64,000 bases of DNA, from the NCBI RefSeq assembly GCF_010671565.1, contig NZ_JAABOQ010000004.1, forward strand, positions 1-64,000. Reading direction: 5' to 3'. Position 1 is the stretch's first letter, and every line of letters starts with the position of its first letter. Positions 29,172 through 37,682 of the stretch are shown piece after piece. The notes under the pieces are model-generated. The model saw nothing but the letters and a program-made list of their open reading frames with translations. It was not told the origin of the DNA and did no database searches. This DNA is from Spongiivirga citrea (GTDB lineage: Bacteria; Bacteroidota; Bacteroidia; Flavobacteriales; Flavobacteriaceae). The translations under genes were made by a program, and so were the position numbers.

Positions 29172-30479
29172 TTAAACCCGAACAATCTTAGCGCCAATAG
29201 CTCTTAACCGCTCATCAATACGCTCATAACCCCGATCGATTTGTTCGATGTTATGGATTGTACTGGTTCCTTTAGCAGATAAAGCCGCAATAAGTAATGA
29301 AATTCCAGCTCTAATATCGGGAGAAGTCATTGTAGTCGCTTTTAAGGTAGATTTAAAGTCATGGCCGATTACATTTGCTCTATGCGGATCGCAAAGAATG
29401 ATCTTTGCCCCCATGTCAATTAGCTTATCAACAAAGAACAGTCGACTTTCAAACATTTTTTGGTGTATTAAGACACTACCTCTTGCTTGTGTAGACACTA
29501 CTAATGCTATACTCAATAAATCTGGCGTAAAACCAGGCCATGGAGCATCGGCAATTGTCAATACTGAGCCATCAATATAACTTTGTATTTCATATCCGTC
29601 TTCATGAGCCGGAATATAGATATCATCACCTTTCTTCTCAAGCGTAATCCCCATTTTTCGAAACACATCAGGGATTTGTCCTAAGTTTTCCCAGCTTACA
29701 TTTTTTATCGTAAGCTCACTTCGTGTCATCGCAGCAAGTCCAACCCAACTTCCGATTTCAATCATATCGGGTAAAACACGGTGTGTACATCCACCCAACT
29801 CATCAACACCTTCAATTTTAAGCAAGTTGCTACCTACTCCTTCAATTTTTGCTCCCATGCTAATTAGCATGTTGCTTAATTGCTGTATATATGGTTCGCA
29901 AGCAGCATTGTATATTGTAGTTACTCCTTCGGCCAATACAGCTGCCATAATAATGTTAGCTGTACCTGTTACTGAGGCCTCATCGAGTAGCATATAAGTG
30001 CCTTTTAACTTCTTCGCTTCAACACCGTAAAAGTATTCTTCTCTATTATATCTAAAATCGGCTCCGAGCCTCATAAAACCTTCGAAGTGCGTATCTAAAC
30101 GACGACGTCCTATCTTATCGCCTCCAGGTTTAGGGATGTATCCTTTACCAAATCTAGCTAACAAAGGACCTACAATCATAATAGATCCTCGAAGACTACT
30201 ACCTTCTTGCTTAAACGCTTCTGATTCTAGATATTTTAAATTGATGTCATCTGCCTGAAATGTATACGATCCAGGTGCATTTTTTTGAATTTTAACGCCT
30301 AGGTTACTCAAAAGTAAAATGAGCTTGTTAACATCACGTATATCAGGAATGTTGTCGATAGTTACCTTTTCTGCTGTTAATAATACAGCACATAACACTT
30401 GTAATGCTTCGTTTTTGGCACCTTGTGGAGTAATACTTCCTTTTAGGCGATGCCCGCCTTCGATTTTAAACGTACCCAT
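29172..30479 (-). CDS. murA: UDP-N-acetylglucosamine 1-carboxyvinyltransferase MurA
   Basis: A 435-residue EPSP-synthase-fold enzyme catalysing the first committed step of peptidoglycan synthesis (enolpyruvyl transfer from PEP to UDP-GlcNAc). Landmarks: GGHRLKGSITPQGAKNEAL at the N-terminus (Lys22/Asn23 region), LRGSIMIVGPLLARFGKG, and an active-site loop reading KPGGDKIGRRR. The residue at the position of the catalytic cysteine (Cys115 in E. coli) is Asp121. Asp at this site is known from naturally fosfomycin-insensitive MurAs. It is co-transcribed with the DUF4290 gene just upstream. Confidence 0.94.
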   Translation of the reverse strand: MGTFKIEGGHRLKGSITPQGAKNEALQVLCAVLLTAEKVTIDNIPDIRDVNKLILLLSNLGVKIQKNAPGSYTFQADDINLKYLESEAFKQEGSSLRGSIMIVGPLLARFGKGYIPKPGGDKIGRRRLDTHFEGFMRLGADFRYNREEYFYGVEAKKLKGTYMLLDEASVTGTANIIMAAVLAEGVTTIYNAACEPYIQQLSNMLISMGAKIEGVGSNLLKIEGVDELGGCTHRVLPDMIEIGSWVGLAAMTRSELTIKNVSWENLGQIPDVFRKMGITLEKKGDDIYIPAHEDGYEIQSYIDGSVLTIADAPWPGFTPDLLSIALVVSTQARGSVLIHQKMFESRLFFVDKLIDMGAKIILCDPHRANVIGHDFKSTLKATTMTSPDIRAGISLLIAALSAKGTSTIHNIEQIDRGYERIDERLRAIGAKIVRV

Positions 30480-30484
30480 TAAGA

Positions 30485-31132
30485 CTAATAACGTTTGCGG
30501 TTGCGATTATTGGAATTGCTTCGACCTCCACCTTTTTTAGTGTACTTTTTCTTAGAAGGAGTACGCATTAAATCACCAGATGCACTAAGGTCTTCACTCG
30601 AATCTTCATTCAATCTTATTTTTCCTTCAGAAAGCTCGAAAAGATGATCAAAAATCACTTGATCTTCTACTGTATCTTTATTCCAGTTAAGGAAACATTT
30701 TTTCATGTGGTTTGCAATAGTATACACCAAGGCTGTTTTCATATCGCCTTCTTCCCATGTATTTGCTACATCGATCATCGTTTTAATGTTATTACCATAA
30801 AAACGATATTTCGGATGATTTTGCGGATAACCAAGTGGTGCTGGTTTTGCAAAAAGCACTTCCTTTTCCGGCTTTGGGTATGGGCTATCAACATCAAGCT
30901 TAAAGTCAGCTATAATTTGAATCTGATCCCATAATTTATGCTGGAAATCTGGCACATCACGCAAATGCGGTTGTAAATTTCCCATAACGCCAATGATGGC
31001 TTTGGTCACCTTATTGCGCTCTTCTCTATCTTCTATACTAATAGCATGATCTACCATTTTTTGAATATGACGACCATATTCGGGTATGATAAGCTTCTCA
31101 CGCTCAGTATTATATTCTAATTGATCTATCAA
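30485..31132 (-). CDS. DUF4290 domain-containing protein
   Basis: A 215-residue protein whose start codon is TTG; the N-terminus IDQLEYNTEREKLIIPEYGRHIQKMVDHA is the family opening and no ATG lies further upstream in frame. The DUF4290 domain covers about residues 1-175. The tail (about 190-215) is a basic, Gly/Asn-rich low-complexity segment (KKKYTKKGGG...), suggesting nucleic-acid contact, which is inferred. It is upstream of murA with five bases between. Family function unknown, restricted mainly to Bacteroidota. Confidence 0.8.
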   Translation of the reverse strand: MIDQLEYNTEREKLIIPEYGRHIQKMVDHAISIEDREERNKVTKAIIGVMGNLQPHLRDVPDFQHKLWDQIQIIADFKLDVDSPYPKPEKEVLFAKPAPLGYPQNHPKYRFYGNNIKTMIDVANTWEEGDMKTALVYTIANHMKKCFLNWNKDTVEDQVIFDHLFELSEGKIRLNEDSSEDLSASGDLMRTPSKKKYTKKGGGRSNSNNRNRKRY

Positions 31133-31259
31133 AATTTTATGTTTTATTGGGGATTTCTAAATTCGTGGAGAAATCGATGTTTGCAAAGTAGCAAAATTAA
31201 ATCGAATTAAGAAAAACTAGCTTCGTTTATACGAAGTGATTTTTGAGGTTTATTCGGCT

Positions 31260-31544
31260 CTATAATGAAATAACACCTTTCACCTTTGAAACTAACTGAT
31301 ATTTCTCGATTACCGCATCTGGGTTTTTCATTCGTACATTGATGGAAATACTGGTATACTTACCTTTAGAAGATGTCTTAGTATTAATTACAGCTCCCAT
31401 ATTGTTAAATGCACCTTGTACCTGGGCAATCTTATCCTTATCTGACGGTACGATAAATTTGTACAAATACTCGGCTGGCCATAGTGTACTTGTAGTTAAC
31501 TCTTCTTTTAGGCGCAGATAAAAATCCTCTTCTTTCTGACTCAT
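31260..31544 (-). CDS. DUF493 family protein
   Basis: A 94-residue protein beginning at the ATG at 31544 (SQKEEDFYLRLKEELTTSTLWPAEYLYKFIVP). Longer readings extend into the divergent gene and are spurious. The family (YbeD-like ferredoxin-fold domain) is small, cytosolic and of unclear role; the E. coli relative is next to lipoate genes. Here it is divergent from the AAA-type ATPase gene. Its fold is predicted with a beta-alpha-beta-beta-alpha-beta pattern including VRMKNPDAVIEKYQLVSKVKGVISL. Confidence 0.85.
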   Translation of the reverse strand: MSQKEEDFYLRLKEELTTSTLWPAEYLYKFIVPSDKDKIAQVQGAFNNMGAVINTKTSSKGKYTSISINVRMKNPDAVIEKYQLVSKVKGVISL

Positions 31545-31638
31545 TATAATTACTTGATTGCATTTTTTTACAACGCACAAAGATAGTGCTTTGTAACTAT
31601 TTTTATGTTCGATTATAAATTCATTATTTTGCTGAAAA

Positions 31639-32217
31639 TTGACGTATTTGACAACACAAAAAATTGTTATTGCAGGAGGACCAGGAACGGGAAAAACTTC
31701 AGTGGTTAACCTACTTGAGAAACAAGGGCATCTTGTTTTACATGAAGTGATTAGAACGATGACTCTAGAAGCCAAAGAAAAAGGTGATCTGGAAGCCTCT
31801 GCCTCTAACCCTATCGATGCTGTCGACGATCCTTTAGCTTTCAATATAAAGATATTAGAACAGCGTATTGCCCAATACAATGAGGCGCTTAATAGCGATG
31901 AAAAATTGGTGTTTTTAGATCGCGGTGTACCCGATGTAATCGCTTATATGGATTTCTTTGGTCAAGACTATGACGAGCTATTTATTAATGCCTGTAAGCA
32001 ATGCAAATATGATACTGTTTTTATTTGCCCGCCTTGGGAAGGTATTTACGTATCGGACAATGAACGCTTTGAAACCTTTGAAGAAGCCAATGCAATTCAC
32101 CATTGTTTAGTTAACGCATATGAACGCTTCGATTTTAATTTGATAGAAGTACCTTTACTGTCTATACCAAAACGAGTAGATTTTATTCTGAATTATTTGA
32201 ATGCAGAAACCACTTGA
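31639..32217 (+). CDS. AAA-type ATP-binding protein
   Basis: A 192-residue P-loop NTPase. Walker A GGPGTGKTSVV lies near residues 13-23 and a Walker B-like LVFLDRGVPD near residues 90-99. This fits the AAA_28 group of small kinase-like ATPases. No ATG lies near the N-terminus; TTG at 31639 or 31648 is the start. The gene overlaps recQ by 17 bases. The substrate is unknown, but the compact fold resembles nucleoside or small-molecule kinases. Confidence 0.78.
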   Translation: MTYLTTQKIVIAGGPGTGKTSVVNLLEKQGHLVLHEVIRTMTLEAKEKGDLEASASNPIDAVDDPLAFNIKILEQRIAQYNEALNSDEKLVFLDRGVPDVIAYMDFFGQDYDELFINACKQCKYDTVFICPPWEGIYVSDNERFETFEEANAIHHCLVNAYERFDFNLIEVPLLSIPKRVDFILNYLNAETT

Positions 32218-34102
32218 TATATTAAAACAGTACTGGGGATATGATGAGTTCAGATTATCTCAGTCGGATATTATTCAAGCGGTTTTAGATAAAAATGATG
32301 TCCTTGCCATGCTGCCCACAGGCGGCGGTAAGTCAATTTGTTTTCAAATTCCGGCATTAGCAGTTCCTGGAATTTGCATTGTAATCTCGCCACTTATTGC
32401 CCTGATGAAAGATCAGGTGCAGCGCTTGCAAGAAAAAGGAATAAAGGCCATTGCATTAACTGGTTGGATTCCGTATAAGGAAGTAGACACCTTATTAGAT
32501 AATTGTATTTATGGGAATTATAAGTTTCTGTATATCTCTCCAGAAAGACTACAGCAGGAACTAGTTCAAGAACGTATTAGACAGATGCCAGTTAACTTAA
32601 TTGCGGTTGACGAAGCACACTGTATTTCGCAATGGGGCAATGACTTTAGGCCCGCTTATAAAAAGATAACCCTACTCAAACAATTACATCCTAGCTGTAA
32701 GATGATTGCGTTAACAGCATCTGCAACTAAAAAGGTGGTAGTTGATATTACACATGATCTTGAATTTGAGGATCCTAAGATATTTCAAACCTCATTATCA
32801 AGAAACAACATTGCTTTTAAGGTTGTAAACACTGAAGATAAACACCATCAACTTGTTCAATTCATAAAAAGTAATCCAGGACCTTCCATTGTTTATACAC
32901 GAAATAGAAAAGCAACAATTGAATTAAGTAGACTTCTACAAGAAAATGATATAAGTAGTACTTTTTTCCATGGGGGTGTTGATACTATTGAGAAAGAAAA
33001 GCGCATGAAGCTATGGCTCGACGAGCGAATTCAAGTCATTGTAGCTACAAATGCTTTCGGAATGGGTATTGACAAACCAAACGTTCGCACTGTCGTGCAT
33101 ATGCAACTGCCTGACAGTATAGAAAGTTATTTTCAAGAAGCAGGACGAGCAGGACGTGATGGCCAACCAGCAGTTGCGATGATGCTGGTTCATAAGGGGG
33201 ACAGTATTCAGGTAAAAGATCAATTTTTAAAACACTTACCTTCAATAAATGATGTGAAGGATGTGTATCGACATCTTTGTAATTACTTTCAAATAAGTTA
33301 CGGCGAAGGGCAACAAACAAGCTACGGTTTTGAGTTTTCTGATTTTTGTAACACCTACAAATTGGCTTCTTTAAAAACGTATCACTGCCTACAATTATTA
33401 GATCGAGAAAGTATTATTTCGATGAGCGCTCAATTTGAAAAGAGTACCAAAATTCAGTTTATAGCCAGTAATAATGCAACTTTAAATTATCTTGATTCGC
33501 ATCAGAAAATAGATATTGTTGCTAAGGCAATTTTACGAACCTATGGTGGGATTTTTGATCAAGAGTTAAACATTAATAAACAACTAGTTGCTAATAAAAC
33601 ACTTTGTTCAATTGCAGAAATAGATAAAGTATTGGCTCAACTACATGATGACGGCATCATAAGTTTAAATGAACAAACAACTGATAGTACCATTACATTC
33701 TTGGTTCCTCGCGAAGATGAGCGCACCATAAACCCTATTGCGAAAAACACTTCTCTTCATTATAAAATAAAAGAAGAACAAGTCGCAGCAGTGATTGATT
33801 ATGTATCGAACGATTCTGTTTGCAAAACAAGACAATTGCTGCATTATTTTGGAGAATTACAGGTTGAAGATTGCGGTAAATGCTCTGTTTGTATCACCCG
33901 CTCTAAACCACTGACCAAACAGTTGAAACTTGAAATTAAGGACGCCATTCTAGCCAAATTGAATACGCCTTTAGATTCAAAGCAATTAGTAGCTTTGTTA
34001 CCGTTTCAAGAAACACATATTATTAAGGTATTAGGTTTAATGCTAAACCAACAATTACTTTATATTAATAAGGACAACAAATACTTACTTAATGACAACT
34101 GA
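32201..34102 (+). CDS. recQ: ATP-dependent DNA helicase RecQ
   Basis: A 633-residue RecQ helicase. Walker A is PTGGGKS (residues 39-45) and the DEAH box is VDEAHCISQWGNDFRPAY (about 137-154). The aromatic-rich loop is included there. Motif V-VI segments follow (FGMGIDKPNVRTVVHMQLP, ESYFQEAGRAGRDG). The zinc-binding region ends with DCGKCSVC. A winged-helix segment follows, but there is no clear HRDC domain, as in the shorter RecQ forms. It unwinds DNA for recombination and repair. It overlaps the preceding gene by 17 bases and fmt by 11 bases. Confidence 0.94.
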   Translation: MQKPLDILKQYWGYDEFRLSQSDIIQAVLDKNDVLAMLPTGGGKSICFQIPALAVPGICIVISPLIALMKDQVQRLQEKGIKAIALTGWIPYKEVDTLLDNCIYGNYKFLYISPERLQQELVQERIRQMPVNLIAVDEAHCISQWGNDFRPAYKKITLLKQLHPSCKMIALTASATKKVVVDITHDLEFEDPKIFQTSLSRNNIAFKVVNTEDKHHQLVQFIKSNPGPSIVYTRNRKATIELSRLLQENDISSTFFHGGVDTIEKEKRMKLWLDERIQVIVATNAFGMGIDKPNVRTVVHMQLPDSIESYFQEAGRAGRDGQPAVAMMLVHKGDSIQVKDQFLKHLPSINDVKDVYRHLCNYFQISYGEGQQTSYGFEFSDFCNTYKLASLKTYHCLQLLDRESIISMSAQFEKSTKIQFIASNNATLNYLDSHQKIDIVAKAILRTYGGIFDQELNINKQLVANKTLCSIAEIDKVLAQLHDDGIISLNEQTTDSTITFLVPREDERTINPIAKNTSLHYKIKEEQVAAVIDYVSNDSVCKTRQLLHYFGELQVEDCGKCSVCITRSKPLTKQLKLEIKDAILAKLNTPLDSKQLVALLPFQETHIIKVLGLMLNQQLLYINKDNKYLLNDN

Positions 34103-35051
34103 TAAAAAAAAGCTACGAATTGTATTTATGGGTACACCAGAATTTGCTGTAACCATTTTAGACGGTTTAGTAAAAGCTGATTATAATATTGTTGGTGTTA
34201 TAACTGCGCCAGACCGACCTGCTGGGCGAGGAAGAAAACTAAGAACATCTGCAGTAAAGGAATATGCCCTAAAGCACGATCTAACAATATTACAACCCAC
34301 TAACTTAAAAAGTGAGGCTTTTATTGAAACACTCGAGGCCTTAAAAGCCAATTTACAAGTTGTCGTTGCATTTAGAATGCTGCCTAAAGTTGTTTGGCAA
34401 ATGCCTGAGCACGGAACTTTCAATTTGCATGCATCTTTACTACCTAATTATAGAGGAGCTGCTCCTATTAATTGGGCGGTTATTAATGGAGAGTCTAAAA
34501 CCGGTGTCACCACCTTCTTTATTGACGAGAAAATAGATACAGGTCATATTATAGAATCGGCTGAAATTGACATATTACCAGATGAGACCGCAGGCGAACT
34601 TCATGACAAACTAATGCACCTGGGAAAAGACTTGGTTCTTATAACTGTAGATAAAATAGAAAAAGGAGATGCCAGCACTTACCCCCAACCTGAAATAGAG
34701 AACATTCGTACAGCTTATAAAATTCATAAAGAAACCTGCAAGATCGACTGGAATACTGATATCGATACCATTTATAATTTAATAAGAGGATTGAGCCCCT
34801 ATCCCGGGGCGTGGTGCGAATTAAACAATCCAGAGCAAGTAGGCACACTTAAAATATATAAGGTAGAAAAACGATTGCAAGACCATAACAAAAAAGTCGG
34901 GAGCATTCTTATTGAGAATAAAGAGATTGTGATTGCTGTTGAAAACGGACTGATCGTTTTGCAAAATTTACAGCTTCCTGGAAAGAAAAGAATGAATGCA
35001 ATAGATCTGTTAAATGGATTCGAGTTTCATAAAAATGCATTCGTCTCCTAA
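34092..35051 (+). CDS. fmt: Methionyl-tRNA formyltransferase
   Basis: A 319-residue Fmt. The formyltransferase domain carries MGTPEFAVTILDGL near residues 13-26 and the catalytic NLHASLLPNYRGAAPI (Asn111, His113), with Asp in EKIDTGHI (about residue 153). A C-terminal OB-like domain follows. It formylates initiator Met-tRNA for translation initiation. Length is normal. The start overlaps the recQ end by 11 bases, so translation is probably coupled. Confidence 0.95.
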   Translation: MTTDKKKLRIVFMGTPEFAVTILDGLVKADYNIVGVITAPDRPAGRGRKLRTSAVKEYALKHDLTILQPTNLKSEAFIETLEALKANLQVVVAFRMLPKVVWQMPEHGTFNLHASLLPNYRGAAPINWAVINGESKTGVTTFFIDEKIDTGHIIESAEIDILPDETAGELHDKLMHLGKDLVLITVDKIEKGDASTYPQPEIENIRTAYKIHKETCKIDWNTDIDTIYNLIRGLSPYPGAWCELNNPEQVGTLKIYKVEKRLQDHNKKVGSILIENKEIVIAVENGLIVLQNLQLPGKKRMNAIDLLNGFEFHKNAFVS

Positions 35052-35155
35052 ATACCTTGTAAACACTGTGTTTGCAGTTTATCGATATTTTAGTTTGCCT
35101 TTATTAACAATCACTTCAAGTTATCAACAAAAATCCCTATTTCGCCCGTTATTGC

Positions 35156-35185
35156 TTGCGTGAAACGAATATCCGTATAAATTTG
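35156..35185 (+). promoter_or_regulatory. Consensus promoter of the HU gene
   Basis: TTG (35156-35158), a 19-base spacer and TAAATTTG (35178-35185) match the Bacteroidota TTG-N19-TAnnTTTG consensus. Transcription would start near 35191 with a roughly 45-base leader before the ATG at 35238. Confidence 0.75.
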
Positions 35186-35237
35186 TGGTGGTATTAAATA
35201 ATGTGTTTAACCAACATTAACAATTAAATTTTAAATT

Positions 35238-35510
35238 ATGAACAAAACAGAATTAATCGATGCTATGGCGGCTGACGCTGGCATTTCTAAAGCGGCAGCT
35301 AAAAAATCATTAGAATCTTTTTTAGGTAATGTAGAAGGGTCTTTGAAAAAAGGCGGAAGAGTTTCATTGGTAGGATTTGGTTCTTGGTCTGTATCTAAAA
35401 GAGCAGCAAGAGATGGAAGAAATCCTCAAACAGGAAAAACAATTAAAATCGCTGCTAAAAACGTAGTTAAGTTTAAAGCTGGTGCAGATTTAGCTAAGTC
35501 TGTAAACTAA
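35238..35510 (+). CDS. HU family DNA-binding protein
   Basis: A 90-residue nucleoid protein. The N-terminal helix pair (MNKTELIDAMAADAGISKAAAKKSLESFL) dimerises, and the body contains the HU signature GFGSWSVSKRAARDGRNPQTGKTIKI (about 47-72), which is the DNA-wrapping arm. It bends and compacts DNA. It has its own consensus promoter and a strong terminator, as expected for an abundant protein. Confidence 0.96.
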   Translation: MNKTELIDAMAADAGISKAAAKKSLESFLGNVEGSLKKGGRVSLVGFGSWSVSKRAARDGRNPQTGKTIKIAAKNVVKFKAGADLAKSVN

Positions 35511-35531
35511 GACGATAATTTGTTATAATTT

Positions 35532-35564
35532 AAAAAGCGCTCTTTAATAGGAGCGCTTTTTTTG
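35532..35564 (+). terminator. Intrinsic terminator after the HU gene
   Basis: AAAAAGCGCTC (35532-35542) pairs with GAGCGCTTTTT (35551-35561) around an 8-base loop, followed by more T residues. Confidence 0.92.
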
Positions 35565-35653
35565 TTACCCCCATTTCTACCGAAACGATTTAACCTTCTT
35601 TCAAATTTGTTAAAGCTGTTTTTTTTTAATAGTTTTAAGATAAATTGCTCGCT

Positions 35654-36214
35654 ATGATTGCCTTAAAACCTGAGAAAGGTCACCTGCTTATTGCCGAACC
35701 TTCCATTATTGGAGATGTTTCATTTAATCGATCCGTAGTTCTACTAGCTAATCATAGCGATACAGGCTCAGTCGGATTTATAATGAATAAACCTCTAGAG
35801 TTTAAATTAAATGAACTAATTCCAGAAATCACTAAAGACTTTGATGTCTTTAATGGAGGTCCTGTCGAACAGGATAATCTATATTTTATTCACCGTGTTC
35901 CTGATAAAATAACTGATAGTATTGAAATATCGCATGGTATTTACTGGGGAGGTAATTTTGATTCGGCAGTTTTAGGCATTCAAAATGGAGAAATTGATTC
36001 GGCTGATATTCGTTTTTTCCTGGGATATTCAGGTTGGGATGCCGATCAGTTAGAATCGGAACTAAGCTCTAACTCCTGGGTTATTATTGAAAATAGTTAC
36101 AAGAACGCAATCATAGAAAAATGCTGCGAAAATTTTTGGAAGCAGAAAATGATTGAATTTGGTGGAGACTACCAAATTTGGTCCAACGCACCAGAAAATC
36201 CTAGCTATAACTAA
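35654..36214 (+). CDS. YqgE/AlgH family protein
   Basis: Start at 35654 (IALKPEKGHLLIAEPSIIGDVSFNRSVVLL), the family-typical opening; an upstream in-frame TTG would add only three residues. The 186-residue protein has the YqgE/AlgH core, including GFIMNKPL near residue 43, FNGGPVEQDNLYFIHR near residues 70-85, and RFFLGYSGWDADQLESEL near residues 120-138. The biochemical role of the family is not established. It is convergent with the aminotransferase gene, overlapping by four bases. Confidence 0.9.
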   Translation: MIALKPEKGHLLIAEPSIIGDVSFNRSVVLLANHSDTGSVGFIMNKPLEFKLNELIPEITKDFDVFNGGPVEQDNLYFIHRVPDKITDSIEISHGIYWGGNFDSAVLGIQNGEIDSADIRFFLGYSGWDADQLESELSSNSWVIIENSYKNAIIEKCCENFWKQKMIEFGGDYQIWSNAPENPSYN

Positions 36215-37056
36215 ATACCCAAACGCACTCTAGCATTTAATTTCACTAAAAGGTCGGAAGCCACCTTTCGGTCAAAAGTTTTCTTTCGGTATTTGGTAAT
36301 GGATTGAATTCCTTGTATCACATTGGTTACAAATAACTCATCGGCCTTTTGCAACTCAAATGGTGAGATAGATGATTCTTCTAAACTGTACTCCTCGCTT
36401 TTTTCCAATATTAAAAGTAGTTGTTTACGAATAATTCCTTTCAAACAACCATCAGGAGTAGGTGGTGTTTTAACCACATTACCCTTTACCAAAAACAAAT
36501 TTCCGTTTAAAGTTTCTACCACTTTTTTCTCATTATTGATAAGAATGCAATTGGCATACCCATTCTCTTTTGCGTAAATACTACCGAGAATATTCACCAT
36601 TTTATTTGTGGTCTTTAAAGAAGACAGCATTCCTTGATTAACATAATGATCTTTAAAAAGCTCAACCTCATAATCGCCTTCTTTATTATGGTACAATTCA
36701 CTATCCAAGGTATTCGAGGTAATAACATATCCGATATTGTTGCTACTAGGTGTGTATAAGCCAGCAGCATCGCGAAACACCGTAAAACGAATACGCTGTG
36801 CAGTACCTTCAAGTTTTTCAGCATCAATCAACCTCGCCATCTCATCTTGTAAAAACTCCATTGTAAAATTCATAGGAATCTCCATACGAAGAATGCGCAT
36901 AGAAGCCATGAGTCGAAAGTAATGGTCTTCCCAAAAAATCGGATTGCCATTTATCACTTTTACAGTCTCAAATAAGGCGTCGCCATATAAAAATCCACGA
37001 TTAAAAATTGAAAGTTGCGTATGTGATGCGACGATATCGCCGTTAAAATTGATCAT
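36211..37056 (-). CDS. Class IV aminotransferase (PLP-dependent)
   Basis: A 281-residue fold-type IV PLP enzyme. The start MINFNGDIVASHTQLSIFNRGFLYGDALFETVKV is typical of the D-amino-acid/branched-chain aminotransferase and aminodeoxychorismate lyase group. PLP lysine is Lys148 in SSLKTTNKM. I cannot distinguish lyase from aminotransferase by sequence alone. The ATG at 37056 directly follows the T-tract of a minus-strand terminator, so its own leader must be very short or derive from read-through. Confidence 0.88.
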   Translation of the reverse strand: MINFNGDIVASHTQLSIFNRGFLYGDALFETVKVINGNPIFWEDHYFRLMASMRILRMEIPMNFTMEFLQDEMARLIDAEKLEGTAQRIRFTVFRDAAGLYTPSSNNIGYVITSNTLDSELYHNKEGDYEVELFKDHYVNQGMLSSLKTTNKMVNILGSIYAKENGYANCILINNEKKVVETLNGNLFLVKGNVVKTPPTPDGCLKGIIRKQLLLILEKSEEYSLEESSISPFELQKADELFVTNVIQGIQSITKYRKKTFDRKVASDLLVKLNARVRLGI

Positions 37057-37081
37057 AAAAAAACCCGATAAAATATCGGGT
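37057..37081 (-). terminator. Intrinsic terminator abutting the aminotransferase start codon
   Basis: On the minus strand ACCCGATA pairs with TATCGGGT around a 3-base loop (37063-37081), followed by a run of T residues that ends at the ATG (37056). It terminates the START-like transcript, but its stem overlaps the ribosome-binding region of the next gene. Confidence 0.85.
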
Positions 37082-37107
37082 CAAATATAGTAGTTAGTAA
37101 TGTATTT

Positions 37108-37494
37108 TTAAACGGATCCTATCACATGTTTTAACGAACCGATTTGATTCTCCCAAAGCATTTTCGCTTCTTCTGTTTCATCTTCCTCAGCAAAATCGCC
37201 GACCATTAATGAAACATCCTTTGTGATTTCATCAACAACGATGCGTAGTTCGAAAAAATAAGGGTCGTCCTCGTCATCTAACCAACGAAACTTAACACGT
37301 TCTCCTGATTTTTTACTTAGTAATTTGGCCTGCTCCTCTGAGTCATCCCAAATAAAAGTAAATAATTCACCCCGGCTGTTTACATTATCGGCAAACCACT
37401 CTGACAAACCGGATGGTGTGGAAATATATTGATACAATAATGAGGGGGATGAATGTATCGGGAATTCAAGTTCAAAGAATGACTTTTTTGGCAT
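37108..37494 (-). CDS. START-like domain protein
   Basis: Start chosen at 37494 (PKKSFFELEFPIHSSPSLLYQYISTPSGLSEWFAD). The longer reading adds 25 residues of untranslated-type sequence. The 128-residue product fits the Bacteroidota START-like (SRPBCC-related) family, with an acidic middle (DDEDDPYFFELRIVVDEITKD). Function unknown. Its 5' end is the source of two degraded copies elsewhere (46321-46427 and 59885-60055), the first of which brackets the nitrate module. A terminator follows directly. Confidence 0.82.
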   Translation of the reverse strand: MPKKSFFELEFPIHSSPSLLYQYISTPSGLSEWFADNVNSRGELFTFIWDDSEEQAKLLSKKSGERVKFRWLDDEDDPYFFELRIVVDEITKDVSLMVGDFAEEDETEEAKMLWENQIGSLKHVIGSV

Positions 37495-37560
37495 ATTCAA
37501 TTTATTATGCAACCAATATAGATAATTATTAGTTAGTTTAAAAGAAAAGAAGAGAAATGA
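37454..37560. repeat. Direct repeat, left copy: 5' end and leader of the START-like gene
   Basis: This 107-bp segment (first 13 codons plus 66 bases upstream of the START-like gene) aligns without gaps to 46321-46427, with 15 mismatches (about 86%). Similarity stops right after 37560. The two copies flank the nap/Moco module in the same orientation. Confidence 0.85.
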
Positions 37561-37637
37561 GTGGCACATGTATGCTATTATGTTGTTTTACAGCTTTATA
37601 TATGACTGTTGTCATAAATTGAAACTACTATAGATTA

Positions 37638-37645
37638 TAAATTTG
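37638..37645 (+). promoter_or_regulatory. -7 element of the 230-residue HTH-like protein gene
   Basis: TAAATTTG is a perfect TAnnTTTG box. A TTG at 37619-37621 gives a spacer of 16 bases, shorter than ideal. It lies 38 bases before the ATG. Confidence 0.4.
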
Positions 37646-37682
37646 AGTGTAAACGGGACTTTTAATTTATAACATAGCAATC

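Noticed and set aside
31545-31880. Longer N-terminus for the DUF493 protein
   Set aside because: It runs through the divergent ATPase gene; the family starts at the ATG at 31544.
35052-35237. DnaA boxes near the HU gene (TTATCAACA)
   Set aside because: Single mismatched box, no cluster; not enough for an origin.
37495-37569. 25-residue N-terminal extension of the START-like protein
   Set aside because: The extension is leader sequence, also present in the repeat copy at 46321-46427, and does not fit the family start.
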